Positions 34,899-49,800 of a stretch of DNA of 64,000 bases are shown one piece after another. The stretch is taken from contig CAADRB010000016.1 in the NCBI GenBank assembly GCA_900708905.1, forward strand, positions 1,803,000 to 1,866,999, read 5' to 3'. Every line of letters begins with the position of its first letter. The first letter of the stretch is position 1. This stretch comes from Hymenolepis diminuta. Lineage: Eukaryota > Platyhelminthes > Cestoda > Cyclophyllidea > Hymenolepididae. Position numbers and translations under genes: made by a program. The notes under the pieces were generated by a model that was given only the letters and a program-made list of their open reading frames with translations, made no database searches and was not told the DNA's origin.

Positions 34899-37800
34899 CT
34901 ATAAAATCGAGATTTCTAAATGTTTAGTAAGCAATATAATAGCCCAAACAATATGACAAAGGGAACTTACCTTGGAATATTCGAAATTTCAATCTCTGGA
35001 GCGTGGTTATTGGGTTCAACAGTTGTCGACGTTTCTAGCACGAACGTAGAATTTCCTGGTTGTTGATGATTGTCCAATATCCATTCTGGTTCGTTCTTTC
35101 GATGTTGAGTTCGATTAATGTGAGTATTTGCAGTAACGGGAACAAGGAGTGTAGGATGTACTTCATTCATATCCCCGTTTGCGTAAACTAAACCCCTTCG
35201 ATTATCTATTTGTGGTGAAGTGAAGAGATCTTGTCCACACTGAAGGTGTCGTCGATGGGGTAAAGTCTGATAGGTTTCATGAATACATGTGGAAGGAAGT
35301 GTATGGAAATGTTGATGAGTTGATTGGAACTGGGGAGGATTGTAGAATTGAATGTAATTCTGTTCTGGTTCATGTTGCAAGAAGGCGGCTGAAACAGATA
35401 TCTCATCAACTCCATTCTGAGGCAATAGATGACTAGGTTGAGTAGTAGGAGAAGGCTTCGATCCGTCGTTCGACTGACGTAAGGTGAGGAAATTTCCGTT
35501 AGGTGGACAGATTGTGAGGTTTGGAGATGAGGTGGAGGACTTAAGGTGAAATAGATAATGATTTCGAGAAACCAGACATCCACAGATCATCGAGAGGCAA
35601 AGCATAGCTCCCAGAGAGACCATTATGAGCAGTAGTTGAACTCTGGGCTGGCAGAACACGCTGGTACAGCTTTGAGTACCTTTAAAATCAGCAGGGAATT
35701 TTTACGTTCTTAGTAATTCATGCACTTTAAAGATAATCTCGCCGAGAATAAAACTAAGTTTTGAGGATTCGTCAATATCTCTCCTGATTGGAGAAGATTC
35801 AAATTATTCATTAGGTATGGGGAGGCGAAGTCAGCTGAATTCATTTACGTAAAAAGATAGGAGGAATAATTTGGATGACTCATCTACTTTCTTCCCCAAT
35901 TATGCTTTCAGCTATTCGCTAGAGAATCAAAATTGTTACTCAGTTCGAATAACGCGTTATTTTAGCGTGAATGAACGAACGCATTTGTCCAACAAGGAAG
36001 TTATCTGGTGCATTGAAACGAAATTTAACCGAGTCATTTGTCTTATTAATGATCGTATATCCCTGATTAATTTCCCCATGATTTTGTACCAAATTTTCCG
36101 CAGCGAAATTTGTATTTCTAAGTCGTCCCAAGTCTGACTTAATTACTAAAATGACTCATTCCCATTAGTTATCCCAACATAGGCCCGTTTGAGTTAGCTT
36201 ATGAATTTGCAACCACGGGTGTATAAAAGTGTCCTTCTAATATATTGGACTGTTCATTATCAGTCATTTATGAATTATGATTTTGGGTTTTTTTCTACCC
36301 ACATTTTTATTTGACTGTGTAACCTTCAGTTTTTTACCGACTGAGCTGTGAAAATTGCTAGAATAGAAACCAAATCAAGTTAATTTTCAATAATCTCTTT
36401 CTTCAAGGGAGAGATTCAAGTGTTTATACCCACCGTCAGTTTAGCAAAAGTACAAGTGGAATGAACAACAGAGAGTGGCTATTGATTTAAATATTTACCA
36501 GATGGAAATATCAGCAACTCTGGAGACAAATCTAGTACCATTTTGTGAAATCATCCATTAATACTGACTTTGAATAAGGTGATTGCCTAACACCTAAGTG
36601 AATATACCTAGTCTGATGGGTCTCGGGTCTATTGAAAAAGAGTTTTTCAACATATTCTGGGCAAAGAAATAGTATTCTGATGAAGACGTTCTTCGTTAGG
36701 ATAAAATTTAGTCAACTGCATCATCATTAATTTTACTCACCGAGAGAATTTGATTCGTCAGAATGATGAGGTGAGGGATTGAGCACCTCCAAAATAAGGG
36801 ATCGAACAGCGAAGTGGATTTTGGGGGGCATAAAGGTTGTACGCTGGTGTTTTTCTTGATTTCCACCACATTGATTGGGCTGTAAAAAAGTTATCTGCTA
36901 CATAAAAACTGTAAACTGTGAAATATCTTGCAAGATCACTTGTCTTCTCAACCATAGTTAGAAAAAAACGATCAATTAGCATTGAATATCGCAGACGATC
37001 ATGAGATACAATCTGGGGAACAGATCGTGAAATTTGAGTCCTGGAGCGCGAATCGATATTTGTACAACCCAAATCCAGAAATCGATATTGTTTTCAGTTT
37101 CTTTCAGATCATCTCCTCTTTATCATTTTTGGGCTTTCTGTCATTCGCTGTCAGTTGCTTCCCATAATTGAAAGTTGTAAATTTTTTTAATCACTGTGGT
37201 TAATACTAATGATCAATATTTCAAATAATTTTATTTTATGAAAAAGGTAATTTCAAATACGAAGTTTAAATATGAGAAAGGTTTAAATAATCGATAAAGG
37301 TCCAAATGTGCTAACTTCAAAAGAATTTGGTCAGAAAAAAACCAATTACAGATTCCTGTGGTCCACTGGGAGTTTAGCTCTCTGACTAGATGAAAGTTCA
37401 TTTGTAATGATAAATGAATCAGTTGCTGTGTCCTTCATTAATGCACGGTAGCATTCTTCATTCAGTGTAATAGACTTAATCAGATGGTGGCATTACTTAT
37501 TAAAAAGAATGACCCTCTTTATTGTATAAAATAATAAAAAATGAAATGAAAATTAATAAAAGAATAAGGAACAATTACATCTAGTAGCTAAATGTGTATT
37601 GGTACAATATAAGAGATTAAGTAGCATATGTCAATAGGCCTTATTTTAACTCCCCTCTTAACGAAAAGTTTTCTACATAATTTTCGCAAACGCGTGATTG
37701 GCTCACCGATTCCGTTAAGTCAATTACACCCCAATGCACAAAACTAACTTCACGGTATTGGATTAGTCGCCACATAACCGAAGCCATTAAAATCGACCCC

Positions 37801-40800
37801 CCTTGATTCACTCTCTGTCACCTAAATTAACTAATTATGCTTATATGAATTTATATCTTAAAACGAATTAAATTTCTCCCTCCCTACTTCGTTCCCTATT
37901 GAAGAACGAAGAGGCAAGATAGAAATATAGATATTCACATTTGAATGAACCGAAAAATTGCGTGCAACTGTCAAATTTGATTTTGGTTGGGCCACTCCCT
38001 GTATGAAAACAGTCAAGATCTACATCATTGATAAAAAATAGGATAGATGACTGGTCTCAGCTAAATTCTACCAATGATAGAACATTATTCAACTTTTCTT
38101 GCTTCAGGAGGTGGAGTAGAGCTCAGAAATCAAGCTGTTTGATTGCAAATTAGGAAAACAACAAGGAATCGAAATAGAAAGCTTCGAATAAAATGAAACT
38201 CGGTACTTATAAAGTGTGATGTACAAAAATTTGAATAGTTATTTTGAGATAAAATAGAAACGAATTAATTTTCCATCTAATTTAATTAAACTGATTTAAT
38301 CTAATTTAACCGATCCACGTCAATACGAAGGGTAGAAAGGAAAATATCCGACACTGAGAATGTTGTCTAGGTCATTCATAACGTTTCATGACATACTGAA
38401 TCATCTTAGACAACTTACAATAGTTGCTGAAACACTTTTTAATTTATAAGATATTCTCACAAAAATAATTTTAACTGTTAATAAGGAAAGACTAATCTGG
38501 TAAAGTTGTTTTTCTCGAACCTTTAGAGATTCAGAATTCCCAGAAACCGCAGAAAATATTTTGAATTCAAAAGTTGAAAATTCAATAGGGAAAGAAAACC
38601 AATGCAGTTAACATATTATTCCTGTTTGAATGCAAGTGTGATTTGCTCCCCTTTGTCTAGTTAATATTTCAGATTTCCATGTAGATCGCATAGTTTTGAC
38701 CTAAAACCGATATGATCTGTTTGTACACTAAATCCCACTATTCCTTCTTGATATTTATTTGATACTGCCAGATTCCAGACAGGTCACGCTGATGTCACAC
38801 CTGTCAATTATTAATACTTGGTGGTCATGAGATTTGATCTCGCTGAACATGCTACTAATCTCGAGCGCCACGAATGGCAATTTCATATCACTCCTTCAAC
38901 TCATTGAAAGAAACATATGCTAGAACTTATCTTAAGCGGAGGATTAACATCTTGAAAATTCTCTCATGAGAAGCTTTTATTCTGTTATTCATCTTCTAGG
39001 CAGTTTGACCAGAGCAGTTAGTCATATTTTTCACTGGATGGATATTGAGTCCATGAATTGGGACTCGGCAGACTTGTTATTATCACCCTGTCACAAAAAT
39101 AGTAGCAAATAATTACAACTATTACATACCACGTGTCTATTAATAGCACTTACTATAATTACGTGTCCTTGCCGTTCCATATGAAAATATCTCTTTCAGT
39201 CTTAGAAAAATTATCTTGTTGCCAGCGGCAATGGTTTAGGGTTATCAGCTTAAGTGCAAGTAAAAAGTTCATATGATATCTACTTTGTTCCATCCATCTG
39301 AGCCAACACTTTCCTTCAGTGATTAATGAGGCTATCATTTAAAAACACTTTGAAGAAGACGTTGACTACTATACGCAACCTTAATCCACACTAGCATTCA
39401 GCGTAATTTATACAAATTTCTGTACAATTAGTAAATGGAATTTATCTACGCAAACCTACTTCAAATTTCAGAAACTAGTCGATATGCCCGTTAAAATGAG
39501 GGCGAAATTTTTTCTGTTGGTTAACCAATTGAAATAATTCATTAAACATATCATATCATGTCATGTGTTCAGTCCTATTATTATCAGAATCCATGGAATA
39601 ACAAAATTTGGGCACGTTTTGAATATGATGTGCAGTACAAGAGGTCAATTAAGTTGTGAAGCAGGAGTGGACAGAAGAAGGATATCAATAAATCTTTGAA
39701 TCATCTGAATTCTTGATTTATCAGTACGTAATTCAGGCTGCTTACTTAGTATATTATAGATTTAGTTCGTTGAAACATTGCCTAATGTTCCATGGTTTGA
39801 CCCCTACGTCAGCGATATTCAGAACTAATCAATGATTTGGATAAAGTAAATGATGCATCATGGCTTTTATGACTTAGACAATAAAAAAGCCGCCATCTAA
39901 GATAATTTCAACCTTACGAAGCCTATTAGAGACTAGTTAGGTGAAACACTGCTTAAAATTTCACATAAATCTCTGTTAGCACGGATATGGGGAGAAATAA
40001 GAATTAATTCTTATGTGTTTGAATTGAAGCAATGCTACAGCGTATGGAAGTTAAGCATTTTAGGGAGCACCACTTACCAGACTGCACCAAGCTCGATGAG
40101 CACAAAGTCGAAATGCACAGACGATTTTTACAAGAATAGAGGAGGAGTTGGACTGAAAAGTGGAGGAATCTATGCGAGCTGATCCATTCGGATTGGAATT
40201 CTAAAACAAATAACAAAAAATTACATAGTTCCAATGGTTTATATTAGATTAAGTAGTCTAAAATAGTTTACTAGTTATGATGCAATATTTAGCTAATTCG
40301 TTCAATTCAAACAGAGAGCAGGTAGACGAAAGCCCTTCTACTAAGTTTGTTATTGTGCCTCCTCAGTTTATGAGTGACCTTACCTCGTGTCCGCATTCTG
40401 CATGCATGTAGCTATGACAAAGCCTAAGCTTACTCCATTTATTTAGGTGTTCTCGTTACTTGTAGTTGTTCAGCAATGTCGTTAAAGAATCCTAAAATCG
40501 GGAACTTAGAGAACAATTTGTACGGAATCCTAGAGGCAAAACCATAACATTTTCTCTTTTATAAAGATTTCTGCTTAGGACTGTGGCGGATGTTTCACAA
40601 ATACACCTGCTTGCTAAAGCTCAGTAATCCACTTAGAATTTCAACTAGTTGCTAACACATACAACTAGTCTCTAGCAGAGTCATCGAGTATAGATTTGCC
40701 CCTAAGATAACAAGAACAAAGGAGATGTTGAGTGGAGAGAGGTTGTTGCTCACTACGGCTCGCTGCAAAAAGCGTAGCCATTAAATACTATCAACGCTAA

Positions 40801-43800
40801 TACGCTACAGGGATATTGACCACTGATTGGTTGTGTTGGCCTCTGAACGCACGTCTCCACTTGCTCACTACGTGATCGGTTACACACCACACTTTCCAGA
40901 ATGTTCTAGCGCACGTGAGGTTCATTTGACCAACCTTAGTACCGTTGTAAGCTCCACAAGAGATAGGTTATCAGTATTGTTATTTTACTATTCGATACAA
41001 TATCAAGTAGCATTTGAGGTTTTGAATGTTCCAGTCAACATATCTTCGTGAAATTAAGTCAATCTTCGAATTGCTTAGCAGAAGCCAAAGTTTTATAGCA
41101 TTTTAGAGTTTTGGGAAAAGTCAATAGATACTTCTCACCGTTTTGGTTTAGCGAATAATAAAAAGCGAATCAACCAAGTTTTACTCACAAAATATTAAAC
41201 CTTATTTAGCATTTCAGTGATCAACAACTTATATTACTATTAAAATGCACTATAGAATATAAATGATACGTGTTTTTTTGAAGTTAAATGAACATTACCT
41301 GACCGGGATGAGTCGCAGACGAAATTATTACCATAAAAAACATTAACGAAATCATGCATCTTGCGTGCTTCTAGTTCATGGTTTTTTCGACGATTATTTT
41401 CTACTTTACGTTAATGGAGAGTCCATTAAAACGCTCCTAACTACGAATACATTATAGGAAAAACAGATAAGCCATCTTAAATGTCTTCTGGTTAAAGCCT
41501 TGATGGATGCTCATGAAATGAAGATTTGCGATTCTATTTTAATATTTCATAAAAATTTATATATTTAAGAATAAGTAAACAGTAACTCTTGCACTATGCG
41601 AAATGCATTGCCTCTGGTCTCATCTGTTTGCTCTCGGTGGTCAAAAGATACAAATAAATCGTAGTGGTATCATCAACAAGGAAAATAAATCAATCGGTCA
41701 AAGATCGGTGAATTTGGTGAACGTAATCTCACCCATGAAACTGGGAGTCAAATGACGAAGATTGTGCATTACAACATAATAAAGTAAGTCCTATTCTACT
41801 CTCCTGAATTCAAAAGAAAAAAAATAATGATAATCGTTTATTTAAACAATCCATTTAGAAGGATTTCAAAGGCTTTTAAGCGTTTGAGAGGAATAATAAA
41901 AAATAACCGCGACATTAATGAATAGTTTAGACTTGATCAGTTCCAGGTGAAGGCGTACATTTGTAACAAAGGAATTAGCATCCGGGTTCTCAGTGTCGGT
42001 CCACATGATAAACACTCTTTGAGATAGCAACTTGAGTGTAATAGATACAATGTAACACGATGCGATTGAAATAAAATGTGTTCTCTCTGAGATCTTATGG
42101 GTTTTGTACATTGTTCTCAATGCATTATAGATAATGTCATGTAAAGAAATTTGATTAAGGAATTAAATATTTGAACTTACCGGGGAGAGAACGAAGGCGG
42201 GGAATTGGGAGGAGATAATGGAAATGAAGGAAGAGGCAGTAGAGAGAGATTTGGGTGAAAATCCCATCGTTGGGGCATCACGACCAGGTTGGGCAAACAC
42301 ATAAGTTAGAAAATTTCCTCCAAAATCGGTTTCAGTGTTTGGACATCTATAAATATTTTTGAAACATTTTAGTATTTATTCAAAATTCATTTTCAGGATA
42401 TTGTAGTATGTGGTAGGATTGTCCATCTTCCCTCGCGATTAAAAAAAATTATGTTTAATCTTGTGATCACTAAAAGACAACAATGTTAAAATGAATTTCA
42501 TTTCATCTTGAAGTTTCCTTATTAGATTAAATATAGCACCCTTTTCTTTAATGGAATTAAAACAAATATTTAATAGACCATGGATATGTGAATGATATTT
42601 TTGGGCGGTTGGGAAATGGAATTTCTTAAATTCTTATAAAGATCTGTCTTTCCTGCCTATGTAAGTAAGGCACAAATTTCAACATAAATAAATGATCAGT
42701 TTTCCAAGCACTTAAGATGGGCAGAATTTTATTTTGTACTCTTAGTCTAAATGTTGGTTTTTTTTTCGAAAACATTATTTATGATCTTAGTCGTCAAGTG
42801 GTTTACATTTATTTTACAGTGAGGATCAATTTCGAAGTTCTTAGCATCGCTAATAGTGAATCCTAACCTTCGCGAATTGGCCAATCGATTTTACAAACGA
42901 ATAGACATATTTCTTTCCCTAACTGAATTAGAGATTCTACAATTTCTGGACATATTTGCCACCCCTTATATGACGGTACGTGAGTACTAATATGCTATAG
43001 GCTTCTCACAGAAGTTTGCCATGATTACAGCAGCCCTGACACAGTATGAAGAAAGGAGAAAACCAGTAGATTTTACCTTTCTTTGATTAATAAAGAATTG
43101 GTGTTTATAGGATAGGTTAGCTACCAGATTACGCAAGTACGGGTATTCGAAATAACCAGTAACTGACAAACGATATCCTTTACACAGAATTTCCATGAAT
43201 TTTGGTCAGAGGCATCAAAATATTCGATATTTCTATTTAGCTCTTCAAATAGTTGAATGCTAAAACTACCGGTATATGTAAAAAGTTACGAAGCTCACCG
43301 AGAATTCGGTCTACGTTAAAATAATGGAATTAAACTCAATCTTATAATATTCTTATCCCCGGATGAGTGCTAGTACGTACAAACTTCACTTTTGATTCAA
43401 TTGCATATGTTTTTTAGGCATTCTTAATTCACCCAGATTGTTGTCTGTATAGTCTGTCATGAAGCAACTGACTGTTGTGACTCAATTAGTCTGCGAGAAT
43501 ATTTGATTTGTCCCTTCGCCGACTTTATGACTGATTGGGATCGACCCATTAACAAGGAGCATTGATTATCAATAAATTTTAGGATCTATACGGAAACCGC
43601 ACTCAAAACATGTATCAAGCCAATCAGGGCAAATTACAATTTTGAGAGTGATATTCTACCAAATTACACTATAAATTACTCTACGCAGATATTTTCGAAA
43701 AGAATTGTAAACTGCTTATGATTCTTATAAGACGCCTTAAATTTGAATACCCTCGTTATCCAAGAATTCTTCCTCTGAATATGTGGAAAACTTGATAGAA

Positions 43801-46800
43801 GAAATAATACTAACCTCATGTCCACTAGATCATATTGCTACCATCTCAACTATTAGAAGGAAAGTGTTGGATGATATGGTCAGCCATCTGAGTTATTCAA
43901 ATGAACAATAAATCGTGGACAAGTCGGACAAGATCCCCTAGATATTGAAGTTTGAAACTTTGTAACTTGACGCACTAAGTACACATTGTACAACCTGAGT
44001 GCAAAAATCAAATGAGGTAAGATAGCCTCATGATAGCAAGATTCTTTTGATAGCCTGACTCAAATCTCAATTTATACTCGATCCTTTTTGCTCTTAACAT
44101 ATAGTAAACAATTTTTCGATTCCTTATTTTTAGATATTACTTCCTCTATTGAAAATTTTGAGGTAAGATTCTATCATTGACATGATAGATTTCACAAATT
44201 TTGAAATGTCGTATGCATGACTTACCCTCGATCGATGATGTTAGCATGCATTACGCCGCCTGAGCTCGCGTGGCAAGATTCCACTGCAAACGTCGTGTAA
44301 GTTGCTGCAAAAGATGGAACGATGGAACATAGATCAGTTAAAAGGTTCCTATTCTGCGCAATTAGGTGGTTATTCAATACCCATTGCTGTGAGTAAATCG
44401 TTCTTTTATTGCAAGGAGTTAGGATAGCAAAGTTGCCCTATATGGTAGTTTTGTATCATATTGGTTATCTGCTCAAAATCACCAAGTCAGAAATGATGAT
44501 GAGAGAACACCTTCTTTACGACTTTATCGACAAATATTAGTTCGTAGAATAAAATCCTTAGTCTCTTAGCCCCCAAAAATTAACCCAGTAAGTCTATAAG
44601 AAGAGTTCACTTTGCCACCAGTGCAGGGTGATCTCAACTTTTCTTTATGATTTAAACCAGAAATATTAGTAAACTCTTTATGCAAAACTTCGCCGATCCC
44701 TTAATAGAGTCATGGCTGTGATTGACTCAGGTCCAGTATGATTCGTAAGAAGGCTGAACTACCTTACACTAAGGGCACCAAAAACTGTTAATGAAAATTG
44801 ATGAATCTTAAAGTAATTGAAGGCTTAAGTGCAGCGTGTAACTAAAACTATGAAAGTTTTATGCGGGCCGTCAAAATATAAAAAGCGTGCGTCCGCCTAT
44901 TGATAAGGCTGACAGAGCCTACGAGACCACATGTGGGATGTGAATTACCAATCTCGAGTCAAAATAAGGGTTGAGTCTTTGGGCCCTTTTTGTGGCTTTC
45001 CTCCCCCGTTCCAATTTAGCAAGCAGAACTTCTTTTAATCTTCTTTCATGCACACTCTGTATATGTTTGCATGTGTTGTGGATTAAAAAGGAGTGAATTT
45101 GATCTTTATATACTAGCTTAATAAGTTCCTGTTTTAAAAATGTTATAACTAGATAAAAGAAGTCTATCAACTCTATCAGCTCTCCACTGGTCTACTGCTC
45201 TCCAACTGTTAACCGTCACATGGAGTATTTGTCTAGGAATGGGCACCTGTATATACTCGTTACTTATTCTACCTGCTTTAGTGCTGGCCAATAAAATTGG
45301 AAATACTGTTTCTGTAAATGCAAATCTATTATCAGTGATAATAATATCAATAAAGTTCAAGGGACAGAGCGGAATTGTTTTTCACCATAGTCATATTTAA
45401 AATAGGGCCTATTTCCTTACAAGTGGGATCAAATAGAGTAGCCTTCAATTGTATTGGCGACGCTAGCAGAACCTTTGAGACGAGTTGTTTAGATGAAGAA
45501 ACAGCTTTGAGGGAGAGATCAAACGCAGCTGGAGTTGGTCTCACATTGTCCAAATTCCACTGATCAGACAGCCGTTGGGACCTGTGTATGCAAACGATAA
45601 GATGCAGCTATGGAGTATAAAAGAGCCATTACAGAGCGCTATCTAAGTTACCCCAACAGTATATTTAGTTTGAGTGATGGTGAGTGGTGGCTTTTGTGCA
45701 TTTGGATGCTTCACTTAATCTTGAAAGACCAACTTTAACGATTTTCTACTTGGTATACTCATTTGTGGGAAGAAATTGAAGAAGTTGAGAAAGCAGCAAT
45801 TCAGAAAAAATAATACAGAAATTCTAGGATACTGAGGGAGTCGAATAACCATCTCCACTATAATTAAATTTGTCTTCCCTATTTCTTCATCGATTTTATT
45901 AAATAATTTTCTTTTTTATCAAAACACCAAAATGCTGAAAAACATGACCCTAAGTCTATTCTTTGCATTGGGATGGGCAGTTCACATTCCACTAATGGTT
46001 TTCAAGTTGTCTGTCAATTATATTAATATGCGGATCCATTTAAACATTATTCGGGCTGGAAATGCTATTAAACCGGCTTTGGGTTGGCCTTCAACCATCA
46101 AATATATGAAGAGATTTTAATTCGTGAAAACTACTATTATGTACATTAATTTAAAAGTTCGTAAAAATTACATTTACCGTTACTGATTAAAGGTAGAGGG
46201 ATTATGACATTTAGAGGTTTAAGCATAACCCTAAGGTGTGATCACGATTGAGCCTTGGAGAGTATTCCGTTCAGTTAAGGCTCAGCTTTAAAGGAGTTGC
46301 AGATATTGGTTCTCAGGACCGAAGACGTATCTGGTAGGTAAAGAAGACCTACACACTTATTTACTAATTTTAATAGGTTAGATGGTTTCACAGGACCGTT
46401 AATTGACATTTTGTATTTTAATAGCGCAATAAATAGCCTTTTTTGAATTAATAAATCATCTTTAAAGTAATTTATTTTGTTTCAGTCGATATTATATTGA
46501 CGATTAAGCCTTATATAAAAAATAAAATGCTTCTAATATGCCTAAAAGTATGTTGATTCAAAATAAGCATTCAGTGGCTTTAAGTTTTCTATCTCATTCC
46601 CACCTCTCTACCCCAAAAGTCAGCTTACCTCTTTACGCCGAAGTATTTACACCAAAGTAGCCTGATATTCATATACATTAGTTATAAGTTCCTAATAAGG
46701 CATGGGTGAGAACTGATAAAATGTACTCTACCTGATCATTCACGCAGATATCGCCGCTGCTGTTAGCTTAAAACAATGTCCACTGAACATAAAATGTGTA

Positions 46801-49800
46801 TTCACTCTTATTCTTATTAAAAACAAGAAGAGCAAGTAATTTTAGGCGTGGATAGGAAGGAGGAGGTTGTCAAGTAAGCACACAGTTGAGTGAGCAGGAA
46901 ACACCTAATCCCTGGTGATTGTACCGTCGCAAACCATTGTTTCTCAATCCCTTTCTCTGCGCCAAGAGAAGAGTACAGGCGAAATAATAACTGCGTATGT
47001 TATTGTCTCTCACTTGTTCTCTCACTAACTTATTTTGACAGCTCGTGTTGACAGAGGAAACATAAGGAGAATGGGCGATAGAGTGTTGTGAGATGATACG
47101 AGGAGGTAGATTATTTATAGCTGCGGAAATTGAGTTCACAATGATTTAAAGGTTGATTTTTGAAGACACGGGATAGGTGAAAAGACTTAATATATGAATG
47201 ATATGGAAAAAATGCTTTCGACTTAGAAGAACCGTTCGGAATAAATTATGACGAATTCTAAATCATCTCCTTCATGAAAATTTTCAGACGGTTAACTGAT
47301 CAAGAACATATCAAGTTATTGTCATACTGTGAGGCCTGGAAACTTTTGGAACAAGTACGAATGTGACGAAAGACGCTACAGAAGTATGCAAAGACCTTTA
47401 GCAGCCATTCTGCGAAACTTATGATCCCAAGGCCTATAATAAAGTTTTGAAGGGATTAAGAAACTGCAGGCGCATATTTGTGCATAAATTGAATTTCAGC
47501 TGAGACCTCGATGTTATTTTCTTTTTCATCAAATCATTTGAATTTTAAAATAGGGTTTCTTCTCAATCACTCTGTTATTCATAAATTAAAGTGTCTTTTT
47601 AACTGCGTTTAGAAGAATAATTAATAATCAAGTTTGACGCTCCTAACTGACTTCTTTTTGGTGTCTCATAACAATCAAAAGTTCAGTGATTAAATGTCAT
47701 TATCTGTAATTCAGTTTTTGCATAATTAACAAACATTCCAAAACATGGAACACTTCCAATAACCATTAGAAATTCCCAAGCCCATTTGAAGATGCACTCA
47801 AAATGCTCGACTTTGGTAGAGGAAAGGTATCGTGAAGTCATTCTTACGGGGAAATCATGTTATACAACCTCTCATGCTGACCAAAATTAGCCAGGATTGT
47901 TGGTTATCCACACCACTGGATGGATGGAAATTGATCTTGTGACCTTTGACTGGACGGACGTGCGCATTGGCCGCTGCGCCATTGCAAACAATAACCAATG
48001 GCAGTTTTTAATACATGTCAACAAATGAATAACTGAATGCAAAAGCAGCACGAATGATGAAAAGATCAACATGTACGGTTATGATAACCAATTTGACTGC
48101 ATTTGCGCCGGTTCATTCGACCTCGTCAAAATAAAATAGTTATAAAATATTAACGTCTAATTATTTAAGGGATAGCCAATTTGATGTTCGGATGCACAAA
48201 ATGCGTATAAGGTGTAAGAAGTTCTCGTTACCACAAAACCCATGACGAATTTAAGGCGGATGTTCAAGTCAGATATTTTGCGCTAAATTACCTACTTCTG
48301 CAGGGATGGGCCTCCCACAAGCCCAATGCTCTATAATGGTCGTATCTTGCCCACTTTTTGCCGTAGATACTCGAGATATCCTTGATCTATCTATTATTTC
48401 TCTCTCCTAATCGCCGCTTTACAACTTCACCACGGTCTCCACTTCATTTTGTTGTGCCTTGGAGATTACAACAAGATGGATAGGCAATAGATTATGTAGA
48501 CGCTCTGAAGCCACGCATAACACTCCTTAGACACCTTCCTTTTCAACACATTTTTACACTCACGCATACATTTTAGTCAAGTTCATTAGATGGTTGCCAT
48601 CGTGAATTCCGATAATTTTTAAATTTAATTTTAGAAATATTGCAGAGCAGTAGATTTTAATTCAGCAACATTATTTGGTATAAAATCTATATGTGATTAC
48701 CGATTTCATTCAGCAGATACACCTCAGACCTGACGGAAAAACACAAAAATCTACAAGCTGCAAATCGATTTTCAGCGCCATTTTTGAAGGTGGGGGAGAT
48801 AACGCTGATAAATGATTTAATGGGTGATGAGATGAAAAATAGCAAAATCTAGCCAATCTACATATTTGTAATTATCTTAGTCCCTAATTGACCTATCGGA
48901 ACTGATGAGATGATGCATGAGGTCAGTGTTAAAGACACTAGCAATCTTCACCAGTCTGATTGAAAGTATTTCCATGGTTATTGATCGGTGTGTTTCCAAC
49001 CTCTCCTAGATATTCATCTTAATGCTGAATTCTGTGTAAATTGGTTCTTCGTAAATACATATTTTCTCATTCTGATCATCATCGCAACCATCAGCCATGC
49101 ATCTTGTCTTTATGGATATAGTTAAGTAAATAACCGGGGAGAAATGTCATAGTAAGTCATTCCGATTTTTGAATGTGCATAAATGGCTCATCAGGAATTT
49201 AAATTGCCGCCTATTATTTGAAATGACTTAAATAAATTCAGACTGAATTCTTACCAAAGACCCTCTGATTGTTGCCGTTGTGAGGTCTGATGATCACGGG
49301 ATTTAATTTTAGACATACTGCTACTACCGCTTCTAGTAACAGTTATAGTGGACGCTGCTGATTTGGCCAAAGCAGCATTACTGGTTACATTGGCGACAGC
49401 GGCGGAGGCGGAGGAGCGAATGAATGTTGAGCAGCGGAGATCAAAACGCACGTCAATGCTGCTTTGCCACACATGAGCATCCGTTCTTACCTCCAAAAGT
49501 CCCTTCATACTCACCACTGTCTGTTGGCGAGTTGAAAAAACAAACATTCATGCATGAGATTAAACAATTATTCTCAAATACCAAAAGCATATGTCGAATT
49601 TACCATTTAAACCGGAATTAATTGTAGCAGGTAGTTAGTAGGATTGAAATGAATTGGATTCGATCATAAAAACTTAAAATTTCAAATAAGTAAATAGCGT
49701 AGTTACTACTATTTTTAATGCATTATAATTTAATTTGATGAATTACCTAAAAGGTAACTTAATAAATGTTAAAGTGCACTGAAATTGAATGTCTCTCTAT

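Noticed and set aside
46870..47139. Extra ZP gene exon
   Set aside because: The acceptor phase (two bases) does not fit the phase-2 end of exon 49520-49255, and the frame begins at GTG.
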